In this document: positions 15,598 to 23,724 of the stretch, piece after piece
Layout: every line of letters begins with the position of its first letter
How positions within the stretch are numbered: the first letter of the stretch is position 1
Assembly (NCBI GenBank): GCA_040081265.1
Contig: JBEBGV010000037.1
Location: 1 to 49,000 of the forward strand
Length of the DNA: 49,000 nucleotides
Direction: 5' to 3'
Origin: JBEBGV01 sp040081265
GTDB lineage: Bacteria; Acidobacteriota; Vicinamibacteria; Vicinamibacterales; UBA2999
The notes under the pieces: model-generated
Seen by the model: only the letters and a program-made list of their open reading frames with translations
Database searches by the model: none
Told to the model about the DNA's origin: nothing
Made by a program: the position numbers and the translations under genes

Positions 15598-16097
15598 TAC
15601 GCCGCCAGAAGGTACTGAACGTTCGCGCTGTTGTCCTGGGGTGTGACGAGTTCGACCTGCTTCACCGTCACAGCGATCGAGCGCGGAGAGTTGGCGGGAA
15701 CCGTCTCGATGCCCTCGAGGCTGACCTCTCCCCGCTGCACCGCTGGCAGCGCCTGTTTCCAATCGGCCTCATAGCCCTTGTTCGTATCGTCGAAGAAGGT
15801 CTGCACCGCCGCCTGGAACTCATCGAAGTTGCTCGATTCGTGAGCGAGATCCACCAGGATGTCCGTGAACGCCTTGCGGAACGCGCCGTGCGCGCCGGCG
15901 GCGTCAACACCATGGGCAGCCATCCCGCCGGGATTGATCCCGTACACCCAGTATTCATCCTCGGCCTCGCGCACACACAGCGCGCGACCGTTGACGGCCT
16001 GCACCTCGACGACAAACCCGTTACCGAACAGTGTGTCGCGGTAGGTAAAGAGGAGGGGGTACTGCGTTCCGATGGCCGCTGGGGCGTTGTCGGTCAT
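15597..16097 (-). CDS. HicB-like partner protein, possible antitoxin
   Basis: A 166-residue acidic protein starting MTDNAPAAIGTQYPLLFTYR. Residues 25-85 (GNGFVVEVQAVNGRALCVRE, YWVYGINPGGMAAHG, AFRKAFTDILVDLA) look like a HicB-type strand-strand-helix unit, with GAHGAFRKAFTDILVDLA as the amphipathic helix. The remainder is helical and acidic. I see no clear helix-turn-helix. ATG 16097 is preferred over GTG 16100. It is transcribed away from hsdR, sharing the 127-base gap 16098-16224, and is coupled to the downstream small protein. HicB assignment is tentative. Confidence 0.5.
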   Translation of the reverse strand: MTDNAPAAIGTQYPLLFTYRDTLFGNGFVVEVQAVNGRALCVREAEDEYWVYGINPGGMAAHGVDAAGAHGAFRKAFTDILVDLAHESSNFDEFQAAVQTFFDDTNKGYEADWKQALPAVQRGEVSLEGIETVPANSPRSIAVTVKQVELVTPQDNSANVQYLLAA

Positions 16098-16224
16098 CAC
16101 ACCTGAAGTATATCGGCGTTGCGGCCGGTGTCCAGAACACTAAGCCCGGGCTGCAAGCGCGAGCAGACTTGGGCAGGCTATCCCGCCTAACTGGCTCATT
16201 GGCATAGACTTCCCTATCTCACTG

Positions 16225-19200
16225 ATGAGTCTGAACGAGTCCACGGTCGAAGACGCCGCCCTGACGTGGTTTGGGGAACTCGACTACTCGGTCGCCCACG
16301 GCCCCCATCTCGCTCCGGGTGAACCTGCCGCCGAGCGTGCTGCCTTTGGTGACGTCGTCTTGACGGGTCGTCTGCACGCGGCCATCGCTCGCCTGAACCC
16401 AGGCGTCCCTGCGGACGGTCAGGAGGATGCGCTTCGCAAGGTCCTGCGCATCGCCACGCCTTCTCTGATTCAGACAAACCGCGCCTTCCACAAGATGCTG
16501 CGTGACGGCGTGGAGGTCGAGTACCCGCGTGGGGACGGCTCGATTGCGGGCGACAGCGTCCGCCTGGTGGACTTCGGCAACGTCCATGCGAATGACTGGC
16601 TCGCGGTCAACCAGTTCACGGTCATCGAAGGCACCCACAATCGCCGTCCGGACATCGTCATTTTCGTCAACGGCATTCCGCTGTCGGTGCTCGAACTCAA
16701 GAACATCGCCGACGAAGAGACGACGATCTGGAGCGCCTACGCACAGCTTCAGACCTACAAGGCCGAGATTCCATCTCTGCTCCACTACAACGCGGCACTC
16801 GTACTGAGCGATGGTCTTCAGGCGCGCGTCGGCTCACTGACCGCCAACCAGGAGTGGTTCAAGGTCTGGCGAACGATTGATGGTGATGTCGATGCACCGA
16901 AGTCGATGCTCGAACTGGAGGTCCTTGTTCGCGGCGTGTTCGAGCGCCGACGGTTCCTGGACCTGCTGCAGCACTTCATCGCCTTCGAAGAGAACCCGGA
17001 CACGGGAGACATCCACAAGATCATCGCCGGCTACCACCAGTTCCACGCCGTGAACACGGCGGTTGCCGAAACCGTCCGCGCAAGCGGCATGGTGCAGGCC
17101 CACCGGCTCGCGGATCGGGAGATGAGCTCAGCCGCGTTGGAGACGGGACTCGCCTCGAGGACTGGCGACCGACGGGCCGGTGTTGTGTGGCATACCCAGG
17201 GAAGCGGTAAGAGCTTCTCGATGCTCTTCTATGCCGGCCGTATTGTTCGCGATCCGGCGATGCGGAACCCCACCCTGGTTGTGCTGACAGACAGGAACGA
17301 CCTCGACGACCAGCTCTTCGGCCAGTTCCAGCGCTGTCACGACATCCTCGGTCAGACCCCCGTTCAGGCTGAGGACCGCGAACACCTTCGGCAGCTTCTG
17401 AACCGCGCCAGCGGCGGAGTCGTGTTCACGACCATCCAGAAATTCATGCCCGAGGGTGACACGGCCATGACCGCGCTCAGCCCCCGGCAGAATATCGTCG
17501 TCATCGCCGACGAAGCGCACCGCAGCCAGTACGGGTTCACAGCGCGCGTGAACCCCAAGACCGGCAAGATGACCTACGGACTGGCCAGCAACCTCAGAAC
17601 GGCTCTACCAAACGCCTCCTTCATCGGGTTCACCGGCACGCCCATCGAGAAGGCCGACGCCAACACCCGGGCCGTGTTTGGCGACTACATCTCCGTCTAC
17701 GACATCCAGCGCGCGGTCGCCGACAAGGCGACGGTTCCCATCTACTACGAGAGCCGCATTGCCAAGCTCGGACTCAACGCAGCCGAACTACCGAAGCTCG
17801 ACGAGGAGTTCGAGGAGATTACCGAAGCTGAGGAGCTGACCAGCAAAGAGAAGCTGAAGACAAAGTGGGCAGCTCTCGAGGCCCTGGTTGGCAACCCGAA
17901 GCGCATCGAAATCATCGCTCGCGACCTCGTCCAGCACTTCGAACGGCGCGTCGAGGCCATGAACGGCAAGGCGATGGTGGTCTGCATGAGCCGTCGCATC
18001 TGCGTCGATCTCTATAACGCCATCGTGGCGCTCCGCCCTGACTGGGCGAGCACGCCTGACGACAACGCCGAAGCCGAGAAGGATCGCGCCACGGTCATGA
18101 AGGTGGTGATGACCGGCAGCGCGGACGATGGCCCGGCGTGGCAGCCGCACATTCGCAACAAGGACAAGCGTCGGAAGCTGGCCAATCGATTCAAGGATAG
18201 TGCGGACCCCTTCCGGATCGTGATCGTCAGGGACATGTGGCTCACCGGGTTCGATGCCCCGTGCCTGCACACCATGTATGCCGACAAGCCGATGCAGGGC
18301 CACGGCCTCATGCAGGCCATCGCTCGGGTGAACAGGGTATTCCGCGATAAGCCTGGCGGCCTGGTTGTGGACTACCTTGGCCTTGCCGATCAGTTGAAGC
18401 ACGCCCTGGCTACTTACACCGAGAGCGGCGGCAAGGGAGATCCAACCTTCGACACAGCACAGGCCATCGCGCTCATGCTCGAAAAGCACGGGATTGCGTG
18501 CGACATGCTGCATGGCTTCGACTGGGGACACTGGACGACCGGCACTCCCCTTCAGCGCCTGAAGCTCATTCCCGCAGGTCAAGAGCACGTCCTGCAGCAG
18601 CCAGACGGCAAGGCAAGATTCGTCCAGGCCGTTGTCGAGCTGTCCAAGGCTTTTGCGCTGTGCGCTGCCAGCGACGAGGCCGTCCGCATCCGTGAGGACG
18701 TGAGCTTCCTGCAGGCCTTGCAGGCCGCGCTCAGCAAGCAGGGTTCGAGTAATCGCAAGACGCCCGAACAGATCGATGCTGCGATTCGCCAGCTCGTGTC
18801 CAAGGCCATTACTACCGACGGTCAGGTCATCGACGTCTTTACGGCAGCCGGCCTTCCACGGCCGGACATCAGCATCCTCTCCGACCAATTCCTCGCCGAA
18901 GTGCGCGGGCTCAAACACAAGAACGTCGCCGCGGAGCTACTCGAGAAGCTGCTTAAGGACGAAATCCGAGCGCGATCCAGGCGCCATCTTGTTCAAGCGC
19001 ATCTCTTCAGCGAGAAGCTCAAGAGCACTCTCAACGCGTACCACAACCGTGCCATCGCCACTCAGGAAGTAATCGAGGAGCTGATCAAGCTGGCGAAGGA
19101 GATGGACGCCGCCAATCGCCGTGGTGAGGACATGGGCCTCACCGATGACGAGGTCGCGTTCTACGAGGCGCTAGCGGCCAACGAGTCAGCCGTACAGGCC

Positions 19201-19443
19201 ATGGGCGACGACAAGCTCAAGGTCATCGCCGCCGAGCTCATCACGCAGGTCCGCAAGAGCATCACCATTGACTGGAACCTGCGCGAGTCCGCGCGCGCCC
19301 GTATCCGCGTGCTCGTCAAGCGCATCCTGAACAAGCACGGCTACCCGCCGGACCTGCAGGACGATGCGGTCAAGACTGTGCTGATGCAGGCAGAGTTGCT
19401 GTGCGCTGATTGGACAGAACTATCGGAACACAGACCTTCCTAA
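16225..19443 (+). CDS. hsdR: Type I restriction enzyme R subunit (nuclease-translocase)
   Basis: HsdR of 1072 residues translocates DNA using ATP and cuts unmethylated DNA at a distance, in complex with HsdM/HsdS. The PD-(D/E)xK nuclease site is RPDIVIFVNGIPLSVLELKN (Asp143, Glu157, Lys159). Helicase motif I HTQGSGKS is at 323-330, DEAH at 429-432 and TGTP near 474. Late helicase motifs include MWLTGFDAPCLHTMYADKPM and QAIARVNRVFRDKPGGLVVD. The C-terminal helical region is complete. Length matches family norms. It is separated from hsdS by the antisense pair and ends in a four-base convergent overlap with the next gene. Confidence 0.95.
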   Translation: MSLNESTVEDAALTWFGELDYSVAHGPHLAPGEPAAERAAFGDVVLTGRLHAAIARLNPGVPADGQEDALRKVLRIATPSLIQTNRAFHKMLRDGVEVEYPRGDGSIAGDSVRLVDFGNVHANDWLAVNQFTVIEGTHNRRPDIVIFVNGIPLSVLELKNIADEETTIWSAYAQLQTYKAEIPSLLHYNAALVLSDGLQARVGSLTANQEWFKVWRTIDGDVDAPKSMLELEVLVRGVFERRRFLDLLQHFIAFEENPDTGDIHKIIAGYHQFHAVNTAVAETVRASGMVQAHRLADREMSSAALETGLASRTGDRRAGVVWHTQGSGKSFSMLFYAGRIVRDPAMRNPTLVVLTDRNDLDDQLFGQFQRCHDILGQTPVQAEDREHLRQLLNRASGGVVFTTIQKFMPEGDTAMTALSPRQNIVVIADEAHRSQYGFTARVNPKTGKMTYGLASNLRTALPNASFIGFTGTPIEKADANTRAVFGDYISVYDIQRAVADKATVPIYYESRIAKLGLNAAELPKLDEEFEEITEAEELTSKEKLKTKWAALEALVGNPKRIEIIARDLVQHFERRVEAMNGKAMVVCMSRRICVDLYNAIVALRPDWASTPDDNAEAEKDRATVMKVVMTGSADDGPAWQPHIRNKDKRRKLANRFKDSADPFRIVIVRDMWLTGFDAPCLHTMYADKPMQGHGLMQAIARVNRVFRDKPGGLVVDYLGLADQLKHALATYTESGGKGDPTFDTAQAIALMLEKHGIACDMLHGFDWGHWTTGTPLQRLKLIPAGQEHVLQQPDGKARFVQAVVELSKAFALCAASDEAVRIREDVSFLQALQAALSKQGSSNRKTPEQIDAAIRQLVSKAITTDGQVIDVFTAAGLPRPDISILSDQFLAEVRGLKHKNVAAELLEKLLKDEIRARSRRHLVQAHLFSEKLKSTLNAYHNRAIATQEVIEELIKLAKEMDAANRRGEDMGLTDDEVAFYEALAANESAVQAMGDDKLKVIAAELITQVRKSITIDWNLRESARARIRVLVKRILNKHGYPPDLQDDAVKTVLMQAELLCADWTELSEHRPS

Positions 19444-22400
19444 GGAGCAGGTCGGTCGCGGACCAGCCAATGACCAAGATGACCCTGGGGAGCATGCCTG
19501 ACGACAAAAGAACCTTCGATCACCGAGTAGGTCTCGTTCGTTGAAATGTTAACGCTCGAATGGGGAGCGGTGGTTCCATTCATGCGCGGGCTGAGATGAA
19601 GGCCAGCGACCCCATTATTCTGAGCGCTGCTCAGAGTGATGCCGACAAGACTTAGGAACGCCTCAACGTTTGAGTTGAATAGCAGCGGGTCGAGGCTTTG
19701 ATGTCCAAGCGCCTGCGGCGTCGAACGCACTCCGGCATGGTCAAAGAGAGTGGTGACTTGATCTGTGGTAGCAAGACGCCAACCTGCAAACTCGCCCCCA
19801 AGACCGAACTGAGTTAGGACGTAGTCGAAAGATCGGTTCGTACTCTTGGTCAGGTCGAGCCACTCCAGCCCTGTTTGTGTGTCGAGCGTGACTGAGTTGG
19901 AGCCGAAGACCTGATCGGAGATGGAACTCAGACCCAGCTGCTGCGGAACGCCCCCGAGTCTTAGCTGCGGCGAATGGGTGCCCTCCTTGCTGCTGAAATA
20001 GGCACTCTGCGAATTCGACCCCGTTAGGACGAAGGTGTACTGCTGGTTCACCGTGAACATTCCTGGTGGCAGCGGAATCTCGACCCAGGTGTTCTTCGTG
20101 AGAGTCGCGCCTGAACTCCCGAGCAGAGCTCCAAGGCCGGGGGCGCTGGTCCAGGTCAACCCGGTTTCGCTCCATCCGCCGTCGCTCGAGAACACGCTGA
20201 TGCCACCGCTGCTGTTGTCCGTCACATAAAGTCGTAGCGTCGCCGCGACCACGGGTCCTGTCAGGCCGGTCACGTCAAACTTCAGAAAGCTGCGATACGT
20301 GACGTCGCTCGGGCCGTCCCCTAGGCGCGTCCGCAACTTGTTCGAGGCTCCATCGTTCGCCTTGGGAGACGTGCTCTTCACCACAGCGTCCGCCAGCAGC
20401 GTTGTCGCCACCACGGTCGGCGCTGGTGGATTGACCGTGATGTAGTTCGTGAACACTTCGATGTCACTGGTGGTGCCGTCAGACACGGTCAACTTCACAC
20501 TGTAGGTGCCTGGAGTCGTGTAGAGCACCGTCGGGTTCGCCGCCGTTGAATCGGAGATGCCGTCGTTCTGGAAGTCCCAGAGCCACGAGACGGGATTCCC
20601 AGTGGAGCCGCTGCTGTTGAAGTTCACGGTCAGCGGGGCCGCCCCCGATGTGGGGCTTCCAACGAGGTGCGCGGTGACATTGTTGGATGAACTGACGACA
20701 CCCGGCATCGCTCCTTCGGCCAAACGAATGTCGTCAACCGTGAGATTCACGCCGCCGGACGAGGTGTTACCGAAGCGAAGGCGACTGGACTGCGTCGTCC
20801 ACGTGCCAACTGCTGTCGATGCGAATGGAGCGCCGAACGGTGCGTCCTCCGGTGCCAGGAACGCCTCGAGGATGGCATTGCTGCCCGTGCCCCGTCGCTG
20901 GTGCAGCCCGACCCGGTAGAGGAACCCCGGAGTCAGTGCCACCGACTCCGCACCGATGTTCGTTGAGTCCCTCCGGAGGCGCAAACGGCCCGCGCTTGAG
21001 AGGGTCAGGTTCCCGACGGTTGTACCGCCGTTCGAGATGAGCACGATCCGTGGCGTGCCGGACCGCAAGGCATTGACCCGGAGATAGAACGAGACATACA
21101 GCTCGTCGGTCGGAGTGAAGTTTTCTTCGAGGTACGCCGAGGATGAAGTCGTGTCGATCGTGGCGGAGGCGGTGCCCTTGAGTGGAGCGCCGGTTTCCCG
21201 CTTCACCGTCCCGACGACCTTGTCGACACCGGTCAACAGGTCAGTCAGACTCGGCTGTTCAAAGGTGATGTCCTTGATCCGCTCAACGACCGAGAACTCG
21301 CCCCCACGAGTCGCATAGGACCCACGAAAATCGAGCGCCAGATAGTAGCGCTGGCCCAGGAGAGCGCCAGTCTTCGAGTACTGGTAGAAGGTTCCGGCGC
21401 AGTCGTTCATCCACAGGGTGCCATCCGCAGGGTCGTGGGCAAGGCCGCAGCTGGCGAACGGGGAGCGCTCAAACTCGCTAATGAGCACACCAGCCAGCGT
21501 CCGGTTCTCCAGGAACTGTCCTCCGGTGTCCAACCGGCTAAACCAAAGAGAGTTGTTCGCTGGGTCGTAACTAATCCCGACGCGCGTCTCTCGTGGGAGT
21601 CGGAACAGTTCCACGGGGTTCTGCCAGGCGAGATCGAATTGAAAGACCTGGCCTCCGCAGAAGTCATACGCAAAGTGGTGCTTGCCGTCACTCGCCCCAT
21701 CGAAGAAACAACCCCCACCTAGTGCCGGCGCGAACGTGGTGCCAGTCGGTGTTCCATTCAAGGCATATTCCCTACCGGGCTGCGGCAACAGTCCCGGATA
21801 CGAGCCCATCGTGCGGATGGAGTCGGTCACGGCAATGGGCTGGGCGAACTCGGTCACCGGCGCGCGCTCACCCACCTGATTGCCCCGCACGGAGTAGATC
21901 GCCCGCTCCTGGGCGGTCACATAGAGGGTGCTGCGGGGGCCGGCGGCGCCGCCAGCTCCAGGCGGAGGCTTGATTCGCCAGAGGTTGCCACCGTCACCAA
22001 CGTAGAGGTCGCCGGTGACGGGGTCGAAGACCAACCCCGTCGGGCCAATGATCGGCACTTTGTTTCGGCCTGAAAATTCTGACGCGAACACCGTCATCTG
22101 CCCGGCCTGCAATCGCCACACGACATTCGACACGGTGTCGGAGAGAAAGAGACTCTCACCGCGCAGTGGTTCCACCGCGCTGAAGTGCAGCGCGAAGGCT
22201 GCTGGCGCAGTGCCGAGTTGCACCTGCGCTGCCCCATTGGTGGTCGCTCTGAAGATTCGTCCCGATCCGTGCTCGAAGAAATAGACCGACCCAGCACTAT
22301 CCGTGGTCAGACCCCAAGCGTACGTAAGCCCGGAGACGATAGTCGTCGTCGTGCCTGTCAGGGTCGTCCTGGTGATCGTTCCGGGCGAGCTGTTGGTGAC

Positions 22401-22808
22401 GAAGAGGTCGCCGTCGATAACTTCAATGCTCGTGCCTGTATCGAACCCAGTCCCAAAGGTTGTCCGAAAGCCGTTGGTGATTTCACCTATCTGTCCGGAC
22501 GCGGACTCGGTGACGAAGATACGACCGCCCGGTGTGATCGCGACATCAGTGGGATTGGCAAGGCCCGAGGCGATCACCTCGAACGATCCATTGATTGCGT
22601 TCATAGGAACGCGCAGAAGCAGCCTGGCCTCGTAGTCCGTGATGTAGACGTATCCCCCGTGTATCGTCGCGCCATCCACTGCTCGGGCGCCCGATGCGAC
22701 CAGTTCCACGGTGTAGCCGGGCGGGACAGATGGCTCTGCCCCGCTGTTGCTCACCGTGAACATCAAGAGAACGATGCTGGCGAGCGTCGTTATCCTGACG
22801 CGACCCAT
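19440..22808 (-). CDS. Secreted modular protein: beta-propeller, PKD and DNRLRE domains
   Basis: A 1122-residue exported protein. The signal peptide MGRVRITTLASIVLLMFTVS begins at ATG 22808; the longer frame to 22862 is discounted because the signal starts here. An NHL-like propeller follows (SGLANPTDVAITPGGRIFVT and related blades), then a long beta-rich region and a LamG-like part. A PKD domain (SWLWDFQNDGISD, TYSVKLTVSDG) and a DNRLRE domain (YRSFLKFDVTGL, GWSETGLTWTSAP) come next. The last domain (VTLDTQTGLEWLDLTKSTNR) is often seen in PEP-CTERM exoproteins, but no PEP-CTERM sorting tail is present. The likely site is the cell surface or medium, and the role is unknown. Confidence 0.8.
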   Translation of the reverse strand: MGRVRITTLASIVLLMFTVSNSGAEPSVPPGYTVELVASGARAVDGATIHGGYVYITDYEARLLLRVPMNAINGSFEVIASGLANPTDVAITPGGRIFVTESASGQIGEITNGFRTTFGTGFDTGTSIEVIDGDLFVTNSSPGTITRTTLTGTTTTIVSGLTYAWGLTTDSAGSVYFFEHGSGRIFRATTNGAAQVQLGTAPAAFALHFSAVEPLRGESLFLSDTVSNVVWRLQAGQMTVFASEFSGRNKVPIIGPTGLVFDPVTGDLYVGDGGNLWRIKPPPGAGGAAGPRSTLYVTAQERAIYSVRGNQVGERAPVTEFAQPIAVTDSIRTMGSYPGLLPQPGREYALNGTPTGTTFAPALGGGCFFDGASDGKHHFAYDFCGGQVFQFDLAWQNPVELFRLPRETRVGISYDPANNSLWFSRLDTGGQFLENRTLAGVLISEFERSPFASCGLAHDPADGTLWMNDCAGTFYQYSKTGALLGQRYYLALDFRGSYATRGGEFSVVERIKDITFEQPSLTDLLTGVDKVVGTVKRETGAPLKGTASATIDTTSSSAYLEENFTPTDELYVSFYLRVNALRSGTPRIVLISNGGTTVGNLTLSSAGRLRLRRDSTNIGAESVALTPGFLYRVGLHQRRGTGSNAILEAFLAPEDAPFGAPFASTAVGTWTTQSSRLRFGNTSSGGVNLTVDDIRLAEGAMPGVVSSSNNVTAHLVGSPTSGAAPLTVNFNSSGSTGNPVSWLWDFQNDGISDSTAANPTVLYTTPGTYSVKLTVSDGTTSDIEVFTNYITVNPPAPTVVATTLLADAVVKSTSPKANDGASNKLRTRLGDGPSDVTYRSFLKFDVTGLTGPVVAATLRLYVTDNSSGGISVFSSDGGWSETGLTWTSAPGLGALLGSSGATLTKNTWVEIPLPPGMFTVNQQYTFVLTGSNSQSAYFSSKEGTHSPQLRLGGVPQQLGLSSISDQVFGSNSVTLDTQTGLEWLDLTKSTNRSFDYVLTQFGLGGEFAGWRLATTDQVTTLFDHAGVRSTPQALGHQSLDPLLFNSNVEAFLSLVGITLSSAQNNGVAGLHLSPRMNGTTAPHSSVNISTNETYSVIEGSFVVRHAPQGHLGHWLVRDRPAP

Positions 22809-22890
22809 AGTGCTGAGATTGAACAGCACATCCGCGTGGCGCACCAGCGTCGAGACCGTCAAAAGTGCGAAGGGGGCTGAATTCGCAGGC

Positions 22891-23724
22891 TCACAACTTG
22901 CCGATCGCTGTCGCCACCTTCTCTACTACGCGAGGCTTTGCCTCTTTGCTCAATCGCAGCGACGCCGGGTGGCGGAGAAACACGACGGGGACTGTGAGGC
23001 CGCCCCGCTGACACGCCCCGGTGTAGAACGAGAAGGCACCGTTCGCGCCGGCGACGGTGTGACGCTGAGTGCCCGACACCCCCGCGAGAGCGACTCCGGT
23101 TTCCACGACGTCATTCAGGAGTCGGTTGCGTCCCAGGCTGAAGGGCACGACGACCAGCTTGGGGTTTAGGGCCTCGACTATCTCCGCGTTGACCTCGTCC
23201 GCGAATGCCAGCATTCGCTTCAGAAGAGGCGCGTGCGTTGCCCCGAGTTTCCTGAGCAACGTGTCAGTGGTCTGACTGCCCCACGGGATGAAGTTGGCCA
23301 TTGCCACCCGGTCGAGCCTGCCGATTGCCTCCAGGACGTCCCGGTAGACCCTCCAGTTTCCGTCTGGGCGTTCAATCGGGCTCCAGTCGGGAAGAGGTTC
23401 GCCCTGATCATCCCAGCGAGCCGAGCTGAACAGTCCCGACTTCATCTGTCGCTCAAAGATGGGAAGGTCCCCTTTCCCATTCGGAGGATTGAGGATGTAG
23501 CCCAGCGAGCGCGGGATACACGGGTTCGCGCCGAGCCACAGAACGTCCACTCGCTGCTTCGCCAGCTTTGCAGCGACGCCGGCGGCGGTGGTCGCGCCGA
23601 AGAGGCTTCCGCGAAAGAGCGTGCTGTAGCTCCCTGTCGCTGGCCGCAGTTGGCTGTTAGCGCGCTCGTGAACGAAGTCCCAGATCCGCTGGTTCACAGC
23701 GTCGAAGATGTTCGACCTGCTCAC
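22891..23724 (-). CDS. Uracil-DNA-glycosylase-superfamily-like protein
   Basis: A 277-residue cytoplasmic protein starting VSRSNIFDAVNQRIWDFVHE. Three stretches are spaced as in UDG-fold proteins: VDVLWLGANPCIPRS (motif A-like), LNPKLVVVPFSLGRNRLLND (the core strand and helix), and VVFLRHPASLRLS (motif B-like HPxS). MANFIPWGS lies between. I cannot confirm a catalytic Asp. The GTG at 23724 overlaps the stop of the giant gene upstream (GTGA), which decides the start over the longer frame to 23805. Coupling of a DNA-repair-like protein to a secreted giant is odd. UDG assignment is tentative; it may be a DUF with the same fold. Confidence 0.5.
   Translation of the reverse strand: MSRSNIFDAVNQRIWDFVHERANSQLRPATGSYSTLFRGSLFGATTAAGVAAKLAKQRVDVLWLGANPCIPRSLGYILNPPNGKGDLPIFERQMKSGLFSSARWDDQGEPLPDWSPIERPDGNWRVYRDVLEAIGRLDRVAMANFIPWGSQTTDTLLRKLGATHAPLLKRMLAFADEVNAEIVEALNPKLVVVPFSLGRNRLLNDVVETGVALAGVSGTQRHTVAGANGAFSFYTGACQRGGLTVPVVFLRHPASLRLSKEAKPRVVEKVATAIGKL

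Noticed and set aside
17788..18918. 376-codon minus-strand frame inside hsdR
   Set aside because: hsdR is complete with all helicase motifs; the antisense frame is composition-driven.
19440..19560. PEP-CTERM sorting tail on the PKD/DNRLRE protein
   Set aside because: The preceding domain is of the kind found in PEP-CTERM proteins, but the end (HWLVRDRPAP) has no VPEP motif, membrane helix or Arg cluster.
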